This document shows, piece by piece, positions 1 to 9,556 of a stretch of DNA of 10,683 nt. This stretch comes from an uncultured Moraxellaceae bacterium (GTDB lineage Bacteria > Pseudomonadota > Gammaproteobacteria > Pseudomonadales > Moraxellaceae). Positions within the stretch are counted from its first letter, which is position 1; every line of letters starts with the position of its first letter. Where the stretch lies: positions 1 to 10,683 of the forward strand of contig CALEYY010000003.1 of the NCBI GenBank assembly GCA_937928295.1, given 5' to 3'. The notes under the pieces were generated by a model that did not search any database, was not told where the DNA came from, and worked only from the letters and a program-made list of their open reading frames with translations. Made by a program: the position numbers and the translations under genes.

Positions 1-2814
<2,814 letters not shown>

Positions 2815-2820
2815 GGCAAT

Positions 2821-2826
2821 TCTCCC
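2821..2826 (-). promoter_or_regulatory. Ribosome binding site setting the TTG start of rpoC
   Basis: GGGAGA lies six bases before TTG at 2814. The reading continues KDLLSQLRNQ, which aligns from residue 2 with E. coli beta' (KDLLKFLKAQ; E. coli rpoC itself uses GTG). The in-frame ATT two codons upstream falls inside the usual spacer and is an unlikely start. The same GGGAGA core precedes rplL. Confidence 0.75.
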
Positions 2827-2843
2827 AAAGCAACTTGTGGGGA

Positions 2844-2873
2844 CGGCGTGCGCGACCGAATCGCTGCACGCCG
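2844..2873 (-). promoter_or_regulatory. Bulged hairpin in the rpoB-rpoC spacer
   Basis: On the minus strand CGGCGTGC (2873-2866) pairs perfectly with GCACGCCG (2851-2844). After a single bulged A (2865), GCGA pairs with TCGC around the loop TTCGG. This gives twelve base pairs with one bulge. The bases that follow are CCCCACAAG, with no T-tract, so it is not an intrinsic terminator. It fills about half of the 72-base spacer and leaves the rpoC ribosome binding site free. A role in RNA processing, stability or spacing between the two polymerase genes is inference. Confidence 0.55.
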
Positions 2874-2886
2874 CCTCTCGTCAGGC

Positions 2887-5800
2887 TTACTCGTTGTCCA
2901 GTTCCATGTTGATCGCGAGCGACCGGATTTCCTTCACGAGCACATTGAAGGATTCCGGCATGCCCGGCTCCATGCGGTGATCGCCGTCCACAATGTTCTT
3001 GTAGACGCGGGTACGGCCGTTCACATCGTCGGACTTCACCGTCAGCATTTCCTGCAGGGTGTAAGCCGCGCCGTAGGCCTGAAGTGCCCAGCACTCCATT
3101 TCCCCGAAACGCTGACCACCGAACTGCGCTTTACCACCCAGCGGCTGCTGGGTAACGAGCGAGTAGGAACCGGTCGAACGCGCATGCATCTTGTCATCAA
3201 CCAAATGGTTGAGCTTGAGCATGTACATGTAGCCGACGGTCACCTGGCGATCGAAACGCTCACCGGTACGGCCGTCATAGAGCCACTGCTGACCGTTCTC
3301 GTTCTGGCCTGCCAGCTTCAGCAGGGCCTTGATCTCGGACTCGTGAGCACCGTCGAATACCGGCGTCGCGATGGGCACACCGGCACGCAGATTCTTCGCC
3401 AGCGCAGTCACTTCGTCATCCGTCAACGAGCTGATCTGCTCTTGCTGACCGCCAACGCCGTTGTAGATCTGGTCGAGGTACTTGCGCACTTCGCTGATCT
3501 TGCGCTGCTCATCGAGCATCTCGCCGATACGCTGACCGAGACCCTTCGCCGCCCAACCGAGGTGGGTTTCGAGAATCTGACCGACGTTCATACGCGATGG
3601 AACGCCGAGCGGGTTGAGCACGATGTCGACCGGTTCGCCATGTTCGTCATGCGGCATGTCTTCCACCGGCATGATGATCGAGACCACGCCCTTGTTACCG
3701 TGACGACCAGCCATCTTGTCGCCTGGCTGGATGCGACGCTTCACGGCCAGATAGACTTTGACGACCTTGAGAACGCCATGCGCGAGGTCATCGCCCGTGG
3801 TGATCTTGCGCTTCTTGTCTTCGAACTTGGCTTCGATGTCGGCCTGACGCTCGGCGAGGAAGGCCTGCGCCTTCTCCAGCTGCTCGGCAACCAGTTCATC
3901 CGCCGGACGCAGCTCGAACCACTTGGCCAGTTCCATGCCAAACAGGTCTTCTTCGCTGATGACCGCGCCCTTCTTGAAGCCGGCACCGCCATTGACCTTC
4001 TGACCGGTCAGAGCTTCGCGCAGACGCGCAGCCGTGGCCTCTTCGAAGATGCGGTACTCTTCCTTCAGATCCTTGCGGTATTCGTCGAGCTGAGCCTTTT
4101 CAATGGCCTTGGCACGCGGATCTTTCTCGATGCCATCGCGGGTGAAGACCTGAACGTCGATGACCGTACCCTTGGTGCCGGACGGCACGCGCAGGGACGA
4201 ATCCTTAACATCGGAAGCCTTCTCGCCGAAGATCGCACGCAGCAGCTTCTCTTCCGGCGACAGCTGGGTTTCGCCCTTCGGCGTGACCTTGCCCACCAGA
4301 ATGTCACCGGCATTCACTTCAGCGCCGATGTAGACGATGCCCGACTCGTCCAGCTTGGACAGCGCGGCCTCGCCCACGTTCGGGATGTCGGCGGTGATTT
4401 CTTCCGCGCCCAGCTTGGTGTCACGCGCGATGCACGACAGTTCCTGGATGTGGATCGAGGTGAAACGATCTTCCTTGACCACACGCTCCGACAGGAGGAT
4501 GGAGTCTTCGAAGTTGTAGCCGTTCCACGGCATGAACGCGACGCGCATGTTCTGACCTAGCGCCAGCTCACCGAGATCCACCGAAGGACCATCAGCCAGC
4601 GTATCGCCACGCTCAACCACATCACCGACTTTCACCAGCGCACGCTGGTTGATGCAGGTGTTCTGGTTGGAACGGGTGTACTTGGTCAGGTTATAGATGT
4701 CGGCACCGGCTTCGCCGAGCACGACTTCTTCATTCTTGACGCGAACCACGATACGAGCGGCATCGACATAGTCGATCACGCCACCGCGACGAGCCATGAC
4801 GCAAACGCCGGAGTCACGGGCGACATAGCGCTCCATGCCGGTGCCCACGAGCGGCTTTTCCGAACGCAGTGTCGGCACGGCCTGTCGTTGCATGTTCGAG
4901 CCCATGAGGGCGCGGTTAGCATCGTCGTGCTCAAGGAACGGAATCAGCGACGCAGCCACCGAAACCACCTGGCGCGGCGACACATCCATGAAGGTCACCT
5001 TCTCGGGTGTCATCACGGTGAATTCGTTCTTGTGACGCACATCTACCAGGTCATCAACCAGCATGCCCTTGGCGTCAACCGCCGAGTCAGCCTGTGCAAT
5101 AACCTGGTCAGCTTCTTCGATGGCGGACAGATAGACATAGTCGTCGGTGACCTTGCCATCGATGACCTTGCGATACGGCGACTCAAGGAAACCGTACTCG
5201 TTGGTGCGAGCAAAGCTCGACAGCGAGTTGATCAGACCGATGTTCGGACCTTCCGGCGTCTCGATCGGACAAACGCGACCGTAATGCGTCGGATGAACAT
5301 CACGAACTTCGAAGCCAGCGCGCTCACGGGTCAGACCGCCCGGGCCAAGCGCAGAAACGCGACGCTTGTGGGTGATTTCCGAGAGCGGATTGTTTTGGTC
5401 CATGAACTGCGAGAGCTGCGAGGAACCAAAGAATTCCTTGATCGCAGCCGACACTGGCTTGGCGTTGATCAGATCCTGCGGCATGAGGTTGTCGGACTCT
5501 GCCATCGACAGGCGTTCCTTGACCGCACGCTCAACACGAACCAGACCGACACGGAACTGGTTCTCGGTCATTTCACCGACCGAACGGATACGACGGTTGC
5601 CGAGGTGGTCGATGTCATCGACTTCGCCCTTGCCGTTGCGGATATCGATCATGCCCTTGAGCACGGCAACGATATCTTCGCGTGACAGCACGCCTTCGCC
5701 GGTGTCGATGTCACGACCCAGACGACGGTTGAACTTCATGCGACCCACGCCAGACAAGTCATAGCGCTCGGCCGAGAAGAACAGGTTCTTGAACAGGTTC

Positions 5801-6957
5801 TCGGCAGCATCCTTGGTGGGCGGCTCGCCCGGGCGCATCATGCGATAGATTTCGACCAGCGCTTCCAGCTCCGAACGCGCCGGATCGGCACGCAGGGTAT
5901 CGGCCAGGAACGGGCCGCGATCGAGGTCGTTGGTGTAGAGCACGCCGAACGACTTGATGCCAGCCTGACCGACCTTCTTCAACAGTTCATCGGTGAGGAT
6001 GGTGTTGCACTCGGCCAGCACTTCACCGGTGTTCTGGTTGACCAGCGCCTTGTTGTTGACCTTGCCGAACAGATACTCAGGCGGCACATCGAGCTGCGTC
6101 AGACCGGCCTTTTCGATGTCGCGGATGTGGCGCGCAGTGATACGGCGGCCGGCTTCCACAATGACCTTGCCCTTCGCCATGATGTCGAAGGTCGCGGTTT
6201 CGCCACGCAGACGCTCGGCGACGAGGTCCAGCTTGAACTGACCGTCTTCGACATGAATGGTGCTGAACTCGAAGAACATCTCCAGCATTTCTTCGGAGTT
6301 GTAACCCAGCGCGCGCAGCATGATCGTGGCCGGCAATTTGCGACGACGGTCGATACGGGCGAACACGAGATCCTTCGGGTCGAACTCGAAGTCCAGCCAG
6401 GAACCACGGTAAGGAATGATGCGAGCGTTATACAGCAGCTTGCCGGACGAGTGCGTCTTGCCCTTGTCGTGATCGAAGAACACGCCGGGCGAACGATGCA
6501 GCTGCGACACGATGACACGCTCGGTGCCATTGATGATGAAGGTGCCGTTCTCGGTCATGAGCGGCATTTCGCCCATGTAGACTTCCTGCTCGCGGATGTC
6601 CTTGATGGTCTTCACGGACGCTTCACGATCATAAATGATCAGGCGAATCTTCACGCGCAACGGCGCAGCGTAAGTTACGCCACGCAGGACGCATTCACGC
6701 ACATCGAACATCGGGTTGCCGAGGTTGTACTCGACGAACTCGAGGGCGGCGTTGCCGGAATAGCTGACGATAGGGAACACGGAACGGAACGCTGCCTGCA
6801 GGCCGACATCTTCGCGACCTTTGGCGCTTTTGCCATCCTGCAGGAAGGCCCGATACGAGTCCACCTGAATGGCCAGAAGATACGGCACGTCCATCAATGA
6901 CGGGAGCTTGCCGAAGTTCTTTCGGATGCGTTTCTTCTCGGTATATGAGTATGCCAT
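2887..6957 (-). CDS. rpoB: DNA-directed RNA polymerase subunit beta
   Basis: This is the second catalytic subunit of RNA polymerase, complete at 1356 aa (E. coli 1342). Visible landmarks: the N-terminus MAYSYTEKKRIRKNF; the rifampicin pocket GSSQLSQFMDQNNPLSEITH at 511-530 followed by KRRVSALGPGG; active-site acidic pair E817-D818 in NFEDSI; active-site lysines K1081 and K1089 in DKMAGRHGNKG; and the C-terminal clamp contact region with GGKAQFGGQRFGEME. Residues matching E. coli D516, H526 and S531 are D520, H530 and S535, all wild type, so no common rifampicin-resistance change is present. Most of the extra length relative to E. coli lies between residues 818 and 1081, in the variable insertion region. 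The ATG at 6957 is chosen because GAGGA lies five bases upstream and the protein begins at the conserved position. An in-frame TTG at 7011 has no ribosome binding site. It follows rplL by 213 bases containing an attenuator and a hairpin. Confidence 0.99.
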   Translation of the reverse strand: MAYSYTEKKRIRKNFGKLPSLMDVPYLLAIQVDSYRAFLQDGKSAKGREDVGLQAAFRSVFPIVSYSGNAALEFVEYNLGNPMFDVRECVLRGVTYAAPLRVKIRLIIYDREASVKTIKDIREQEVYMGEMPLMTENGTFIINGTERVIVSQLHRSPGVFFDHDKGKTHSSGKLLYNARIIPYRGSWLDFEFDPKDLVFARIDRRRKLPATIMLRALGYNSEEMLEMFFEFSTIHVEDGQFKLDLVAERLRGETATFDIMAKGKVIVEAGRRITARHIRDIEKAGLTQLDVPPEYLFGKVNNKALVNQNTGEVLAECNTILTDELLKKVGQAGIKSFGVLYTNDLDRGPFLADTLRADPARSELEALVEIYRMMRPGEPPTKDAAENLFKNLFFSAERYDLSGVGRMKFNRRLGRDIDTGEGVLSREDIVAVLKGMIDIRNGKGEVDDIDHLGNRRIRSVGEMTENQFRVGLVRVERAVKERLSMAESDNLMPQDLINAKPVSAAIKEFFGSSQLSQFMDQNNPLSEITHKRRVSALGPGGLTRERAGFEVRDVHPTHYGRVCPIETPEGPNIGLINSLSSFARTNEYGFLESPYRKVIDGKVTDDYVYLSAIEEADQVIAQADSAVDAKGMLVDDLVDVRHKNEFTVMTPEKVTFMDVSPRQVVSVAASLIPFLEHDDANRALMGSNMQRQAVPTLRSEKPLVGTGMERYVARDSGVCVMARRGGVIDYVDAARIVVRVKNEEVVLGEAGADIYNLTKYTRSNQNTCINQRALVKVGDVVERGDTLADGPSVDLGELALGQNMRVAFMPWNGYNFEDSILLSERVVKEDRFTSIHIQELSCIARDTKLGAEEITADIPNVGEAALSKLDESGIVYIGAEVNAGDILVGKVTPKGETQLSPEEKLLRAIFGEKASDVKDSSLRVPSGTKGTVIDVQVFTRDGIEKDPRAKAIEKAQLDEYRKDLKEEYRIFEEATAARLREALTGQKVNGGAGFKKGAVISEEDLFGMELAKWFELRPADELVAEQLEKAQAFLAERQADIEAKFEDKKRKITTGDDLAHGVLKVVKVYLAVKRRIQPGDKMAGRHGNKGVVSIIMPVEDMPHDEHGEPVDIVLNPLGVPSRMNVGQILETHLGWAAKGLGQRIGEMLDEQRKISEVRKYLDQIYNGVGGQQEQISSLTDDEVTALAKNLRAGVPIATPVFDGAHESEIKALLKLAGQNENGQQWLYDGRTGERFDRQVTVGYMYMLKLNHLVDDKMHARSTGSYSLVTQQPLGGKAQFGGQRFGEMECWALQAYGAAYTLQEMLTVKSDDVNGRTRVYKNIVDGDHRMEPGMPESFNVLVKEIRSLAINMELDNE

Positions 6958-7016
6958 CTGGGTCCTCAACTGTGCTTGAGCCTCGTGAAAAGGCGCCGCT
7001 TCGTGCTGCAAAGCGA

Positions 7017-7050
7017 CGGCCTAAGCACTGAAAGATCAGAGCTTAGGCCG
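7017..7050 (-). promoter_or_regulatory. Long hairpin before rpoB, candidate RNase III processing site
   Basis: CGGCCTAAGC (minus, 7050-7041) is perfectly complementary to GCTTAGGCCG (7026-7017). Inside this, after one T-T mismatch, CTGA pairs with TCAG around the loop TCTT. The total is fourteen base pairs with one mismatch. No T-run follows, so it is not a terminator. In E. coli an RNase III cleavage site lies in the rplL-rpoB spacer downstream of the attenuator; this hairpin has the same place and a suitable shape. The function is inferred from position, not shown by the sequence. It ends about 50 bases before the rpoB ribosome binding site. Confidence 0.6.
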
Positions 7051-7091
7051 GCACTTTGGCCTGTATTCTTGATTCATTTCCGCATTAACGG

Positions 7092-7124
7092 AAAAAGGCC
7101 GGAGGCTCTAACGAGCCTCCAGCC
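7092..7124 (-). terminator. Intrinsic terminator/attenuator between rplL and rpoB
   Basis: The minus strand shows GGCTGGAGGCTC, loop GTTA, GAGCCTCCGGCC, then TTTTT. This is a 12-bp stem with one G-U pair, followed directly by five T: a textbook intrinsic terminator. It starts 46 bases after the rplL stop. Since rpoB and rpoC follow in the same direction with no clear promoter in the spacer, it most likely acts as a partial terminator that lets a fraction of transcripts through. This lowers RNA polymerase subunit output relative to L7/L12, as the well-known E. coli rplL-rpoB attenuator does. A 6-bp inverted repeat at 7077-7094 (TTTCCG/CGGAAA) overlaps the T-tract. Confidence 0.85.
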
Positions 7125-7170
7125 GTGCTGCATGCCGGGCTTAGCCCGTGCGGCACTGTAAAACCAAGGG

Positions 7171-7539
7171 TTACTTGATTTCGGCAGTGGCGCCAGCTGC
7201 TTCCAGCTTGGTCTTGACTTCAGCAGCTTCGTCTTTCGAAACGGCTTCTTTCACAGCCTTCGGAGCGGCTTCCACCAGGTCCTTGGCTTCTTTCAGGCCG
7301 AGGCCTGTGAGTTCGCGAACAACCTTAATGACGGCAACCTTGTTGGCGCCGAAGCTGGTCATCACAACATTGAACTCGGTCTGTTCTTCAACAACAGCAG
7401 CAGCGCCCGGAGCAGCGGCAACAGCCACGGCAGCGGCAGAAACGCCGAACTTTTCTTCAACAGCCGAAATCAGGTCGACCAGTTCCATCACGGTCATTTC
7501 AGCTACGGCATTCAGAATATCATCTTTGGACAGAGCCAT
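7171..7539 (-). CDS. rplL: 50S ribosomal protein L7/L12
   Basis: This is the multi-copy stalk protein of the large subunit, which recruits and stimulates the GTPase translation factors; 122 aa (E. coli 121). Three parts are visible: an N-terminal dimerisation and L10-binding helix region (about 1-33, LSKDDILNAVAEMTVMELVDLI); a flexible Ala/Val/Pro-rich hinge (about 34-52, SAAAVAVAAAPGAAAVV); and the compact C-terminal domain (about 55-122) with the factor-binding stretch GANKVAVIKVVREL and TGLGLKEAKDLVE. The ATG at 7539 is preceded by GGGAGA six bases upstream. It follows rplJ by 48 bases in the same transcript. L12 is needed in four or more copies per ribosome, so stronger translation than rplJ is expected. 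The downstream attenuator separates its expression level from that of rpoBC. Confidence 0.99.
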   Translation of the reverse strand: MALSKDDILNAVAEMTVMELVDLISAVEEKFGVSAAAVAVAAAPGAAAVVEEQTEFNVVMTSFGANKVAVIKVVRELTGLGLKEAKDLVEAAPKAVKEAVSKDEAAEVKTKLEAAGATAEIK

Positions 7540-7587
7540 TTTTCGTCTCCCAACGGGGTTTCAATAGGTGTTGATTTCAAGCAGCGA

Positions 7588-8094
7588 TCAAGCGGCTTCT
7601 TTCAGTTCTTTGACCGATGTCATCAGTCGAGCAAACTTCGAGAGCGGCGCCTGAAGCACAGATGCGAACATCGTCAGAGCCTGTTCACGGTTCGGCAGCT
7701 TGGCGACGACATCGATGTCTTTCGCGCCATAGAGCTTGCCGTCGATGGACAGAGCCTTCACTTCCAGCGGAGCTTTCGGATTGTCTTTCAGGAAGTCCTG
7801 GAAGATACGGGCGGCAGCGCCCATGTCATTCTCGGACAACGAAAGCGCAATGATGCTCGGGCCGACCAGCGATGCATCCAGCACTTCAAACGAAGTACCG
7901 GCAATCGCGCGACGTGCCAGCGTGTTACGAACAACGCGCAGGTACACATCCTGTTCGCGAGCCTTTGTGCGCAGCTGAGTCAGCTGGCCCACAGTGAGAC
8001 CGCGATAGTCGGCGACAACAGCTGCGAAAGCACCGGAAGCTGCCTTGTTAACGGCAGCGACGATCTCTCTTTTATCTTCAATACGAAGAGTCAC
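7588..8094 (-). CDS. rplJ: 50S ribosomal protein L10
   Basis: L10 forms the base of the L7/L12 stalk: its N-terminal domain binds 23S rRNA next to L11 and its C-terminal helix carries L12 dimers. Length is 168 aa (E. coli 165). The N-terminal RNA-binding domain has the typical EDKREIVA and ADYRGLTVGQLTQLR (29-42) and the VVRNTLARRAI stretch (54-64). The L12-binding helix is about 136-168 (REQALTMFASVLQAPLSKFA). The start is GTG at 8094, with a near-perfect AAGGAGGT just upstream; the family N-terminus fits this start. In E. coli the L10-L12 complex binds the rplJ leader and represses translation of rplJ and rplL. The same leader core is recognisable here at 8192-8270, so feedback control is likely. 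Confidence 0.99.
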   Translation of the reverse strand: MTLRIEDKREIVAAVNKAASGAFAAVVADYRGLTVGQLTQLRTKAREQDVYLRVVRNTLARRAIAGTSFEVLDASLVGPSIIALSLSENDMGAAARIFQDFLKDNPKAPLEVKALSIDGKLYGAKDIDVVAKLPNREQALTMFASVLQAPLSKFARLMTSVKELKEAA

Positions 8095-8098
8095 TGTA

Positions 8099-8106
8099 AC
8101 CTCCTT
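8099..8106 (-). promoter_or_regulatory. Strong ribosome binding site of rplJ (GTG start)
   Basis: AAGGAGGT on the minus strand is an almost full anti-Shine-Dalgarno match. The GGAGG core sits five bases before GTG at 8094. It decides the non-ATG start: no in-frame ATG near it gives the conserved MTLRIEDK N-terminus. It is the strongest ribosome binding site in the window and is probably the target of L10-L12 feedback through the structured leader. Confidence 0.85.
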
Positions 8107-8118
8107 CCACTAAGTTCA

Positions 8119-8159
8119 TCGGCGGCAAAACCGCCGACCCCATGCAATCTTGCGATTGC
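8119..8159 (-). promoter_or_regulatory. Two hairpins just upstream of the rplJ ribosome binding site
   Basis: The first hairpin is GCAATC-GCAA-GATTGC (8159-8144), a six-pair stem with a GNRA-type loop. Flanking ACCCC and GGGGT (the latter at 8141-8137) could extend it across an internal loop. The second is TCGGCGG-TTTTG-CCGCCGA (8137-8119), a perfect seven-pair stem ending 12 bases before AAGGAGGT. Extension of the first stem and the second stem share base 8137, so they nearly stack. Neither covers the ribosome binding site. They may present it or form part of the L10-controlled switch; this is inference. Confidence 0.55.
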
Positions 8160-8191
8160 GCGCGGGGGTTACAGAGCCTTTGAGCTTGAAA

Positions 8192-8270
8192 CCACACCGC
8201 GTCTACGCAGGCTGATGTTTTAAGTCGCGACACCGGCAAGCCGGACACAACGCCTGTGGTCTTTAACGCT
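8192..8270 (-). promoter_or_regulatory. L10 leader: autoregulatory L10-L12 binding structure upstream of rplJ
   Basis: Two conserved half-motifs face each other: TTAAAGACCACAGGC (8266-8252) and GCCTGCGTAGACGCGGTG (8212-8195). CAGGC pairs with GCCTG, and the purine-rich AAAGACCA and CGTAGACG segments form the internal loop. The E. coli rplJ leader has, as I remember it, GAAGACCGCAGG facing CCTGCGTAGACGG, so the match is specific. A short inner hairpin CCGGC-TT-GCCGG (8244-8233) caps the structure. In E. coli, L10 bound to L12 recognises this element and blocks translation of rplJ-rplL. The element sits about 90 bases before the rplJ ribosome binding site. Confidence 0.8.
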
Positions 8271-8320
8271 CGCCCGCGAACGGGCGACTTCAAAGTCCGT
8301 GTGCAGGCCCGAAGGCCTGC
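8271..8320 (-). promoter_or_regulatory. Two tandem UUCG hairpins after rplA
   Basis: Directly after the rplA stop comes GCAGGCC-TTCG-GGCCTGC (8320-8303), a perfect seven-pair stem with the extra-stable C(UUCG)G loop. It is followed by CGCCCG-TTCG-CGGGCG (8286-8271), six pairs, again with a UUCG loop. Neither has a T-tract, so intrinsic termination is unlikely. They probably define or protect the rplKA 3' end, or pause polymerase before the L10 leader. A separate rplJ promoter exists here in E. coli; I could not identify convincing -35/-10 elements in this spacer. Confidence 0.6.
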
Positions 8321-8327
8321 GAATTAC

Positions 8328-9029
8328 TTACGCCTGAGCGCCCAGCGTCGACAGATCGATGGCCAGACCCGGGCCCATCGTGGTCGACAGCGTAACCTTC
8401 TTCAGGTAAACGCCCTTGCTGGTAGCCGGCTTGGCTTTCTTCAGATCGGAAACCAGAGCTTCAACGTTCTGCTTGATGGCTTCGGCGCTGAAATCAACCT
8501 GGCCAACAGCGGCGTGGATGATACCGCCCTTGTCGACGCGGTAGCGTGCCTGACCAGCCTTGGCATTGCGGACAGCGCCAGCAACATCCGGCGTCACGGT
8601 GCCGACTTTCGGGTTCGGCATCAGACCGCGCGGGCCGAGAACCGTACCGAGCTTACCGACAACGCGCATGGCGTCCGGCGAAGCGATGACGACATCGAAG
8701 TTCAGGTTGCCAGCCAGGATCGACTCGGCGAGGTCGTCGAAACCGACAACATCAGCACCAGCGGCCTTGGCGGCTTCAGCGTTTGCGCCCTGGGCGAAAA
8801 CGGCCACGCGAACAGTCTTGCCAGTACCGGCCGGCAGCACGGTTGCGCCACGAACGACCTGATCCGACTTACGCGGATCGATGCCGAGGTTGACAGCAAC
8901 ATCAATCGATTCTTTAAACTTGGCCGCAGGCACTGCTGCCAGGAACGCTACAGCTTCTTCGATGCTGTAGAGCTTGCCCGGAACCAGCTTGGCCTTGATG
9001 GCGGCTTGACGCTTGCTCAATTTAGCCAT
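8328..9029 (-). CDS. rplA: 50S ribosomal protein L1
   Basis: L1 binds helices 76-78 of 23S rRNA, forms the mobile stalk that moves deacylated tRNA out of the E site, and in E. coli represses its own operon. Length is 233 aa (E. coli 234). Domain I is discontinuous (about 1-68 and 159-233) and domain II lies between. Conserved RNA-contact features are FKESIDVAVNLGIDPRKSDQ (38-57, with F38) and the TMGPG turn (217-221, T217-M218-G219). Domain II carries the family signature LGPRGLMPNPK (131-141). The ATG at 9029 lies only two bases after the rplK stop, and its GGAAGGAG ribosome binding site is inside the end of rplK, so translation of the two is probably coupled. Confidence 0.99.
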   Translation of the reverse strand: MAKLSKRQAAIKAKLVPGKLYSIEEAVAFLAAVPAAKFKESIDVAVNLGIDPRKSDQVVRGATVLPAGTGKTVRVAVFAQGANAEAAKAAGADVVGFDDLAESILAGNLNFDVVIASPDAMRVVGKLGTVLGPRGLMPNPKVGTVTPDVAGAVRNAKAGQARYRVDKGGIIHAAVGQVDFSAEAIKQNVEALVSDLKKAKPATSKGVYLKKVTLSTTMGPGLAIDLSTLGAQA

Positions 9030-9031
9030 GA

Positions 9032-9463
9032 TCAGACTCCTTCCACTTCGAGACCCATGGAGCGTGCAGAACCGGCGATCGTACGCACGGCAGCATCCAT
9101 GTCGGCGGCTGTCAGGTCAGCCTTTTTGGTGGTGGCGATTTCTTCAAGCTGAGCACGAGTCACCTTGCCAACCTTCTGGGTGTTCGGACGCGGCGAACCG
9201 CTCTTCAGGCCAGCGGCCTTCTTGAGCAGGTAAGTTGCCGGCGGTGTCTTCATCACAAAGGTGAAGGAACGATCGGAATAAACCGTGATCACGACGGGAA
9301 TCGGCTGGCCGACTTCCATTTTCTGCGTGGCGGCATTGAAGGCCTTGCAGAATTCCATGATGTTTACGCCTTTCTGACCCAGAGCCGGGCCGATGGGTGG
9401 CGACGGGTTTGCCTTGCCTGCAGCAACCTGCAGCTTGATGTAGGCATCAATCTTCTTTGCCAT
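9032..9463 (-). CDS. rplK: 50S ribosomal protein L11
   Basis: L11 binds the GTPase-associated centre of 23S rRNA together with L10, and is needed for RelA activation and release factor function. Length is 143 aa (E. coli 142). The N-terminal domain (about 1-70) carries the thiostrepton-region motif GKANPSPPIGPALGQKGVNI, with P22 and P23 both present as in sensitive species. The C-terminal RNA-binding domain (about 75-143) shows TPPATYLLKKAAGL and GSARSMGLEV. The ATG at 9463 is chosen over an upstream in-frame GTG at 9484 because the conserved N-terminus MAKKIDAYIKLQ starts there and GGAG lies eight bases before it. First gene of the rplK-rplA pair, 93 bases after nusG; in E. coli a promoter and an L1 operator lie in this spacer. 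Confidence 0.99.
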   Translation of the reverse strand: MAKKIDAYIKLQVAAGKANPSPPIGPALGQKGVNIMEFCKAFNAATQKMEVGQPIPVVITVYSDRSFTFVMKTPPATYLLKKAAGLKSGSPRPNTQKVGKVTRAQLEEIATTKKADLTAADMDAAVRTIAGSARSMGLEVEGV

Positions 9464-9470
9464 GGTTCTA

Positions 9471-9501
9471 CTCCGTGGGTACAAACGCCTCGCGGCTCCC
9501 C
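9471..9501 (-). promoter_or_regulatory. Candidate L1 operator in the rplK leader
   Basis: Just before the rplK start the minus strand folds as GGG, GA, GCC-GCGA-GGC, GTTTGTA, CCC. A three-pair inner stem with a GNRA loop is joined by an asymmetric internal loop to a three-pair outer stem, and is followed by the ribosome binding site CGGAG (9475-9471). L1 is known to bind short stems with an asymmetric loop in rplK leaders, and GGGGAGCC resembles a GGAGCC piece of the L1 site in 23S rRNA. The short stems make the fold uncertain; this is a candidate by place and shape. Confidence 0.4.
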
Positions 9502-9534
9502 AAGTTCAGTCACGCAGCCTATCTGCATGACGAA

Positions 9535-9550
9535 ACGCCCCGAAGGGCGT
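9535..9550 (-). promoter_or_regulatory. UUCG hairpin after nusG
   Basis: ACGCCC-TTCG-GGGCGT is a perfect six-pair stem with the stable C(UUCG)G loop, starting six bases after the nusG stop and followed by TTCGT. The T-run is too short for a good intrinsic terminator. It may be a weak terminator, or mark the 3' end of the secE-nusG message before a separate rplK promoter. I saw no clear -35/-10 pair in the remaining 71 bases before rplK. Confidence 0.5.
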
Positions 9551-9556
9551 ATTGGC

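Noticed and set aside
5378..5457. Possible rifampicin-resistance variation in rpoB.
   Set aside because: Residues equivalent to E. coli D516, H526 and S531 are all wild type; the V at position 534 (I in E. coli) is a common natural variant.
6958..7011. Extension of rpoB to an in-frame TTG at 7011, adding 18 residues.
   Set aside because: It has no ribosome binding site, is not part of the conserved protein, and begins right at the processing hairpin. ATG at 6957 has GAGGA at the right distance.
8078..8293. A 71-codon minus-strand open frame across the rplA-rplJ spacer.
   Set aside because: It runs through the L10 leader and its hairpins, overlaps the rplJ start in another frame, and has no recognisable protein features. 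The region is better explained as regulatory RNA.
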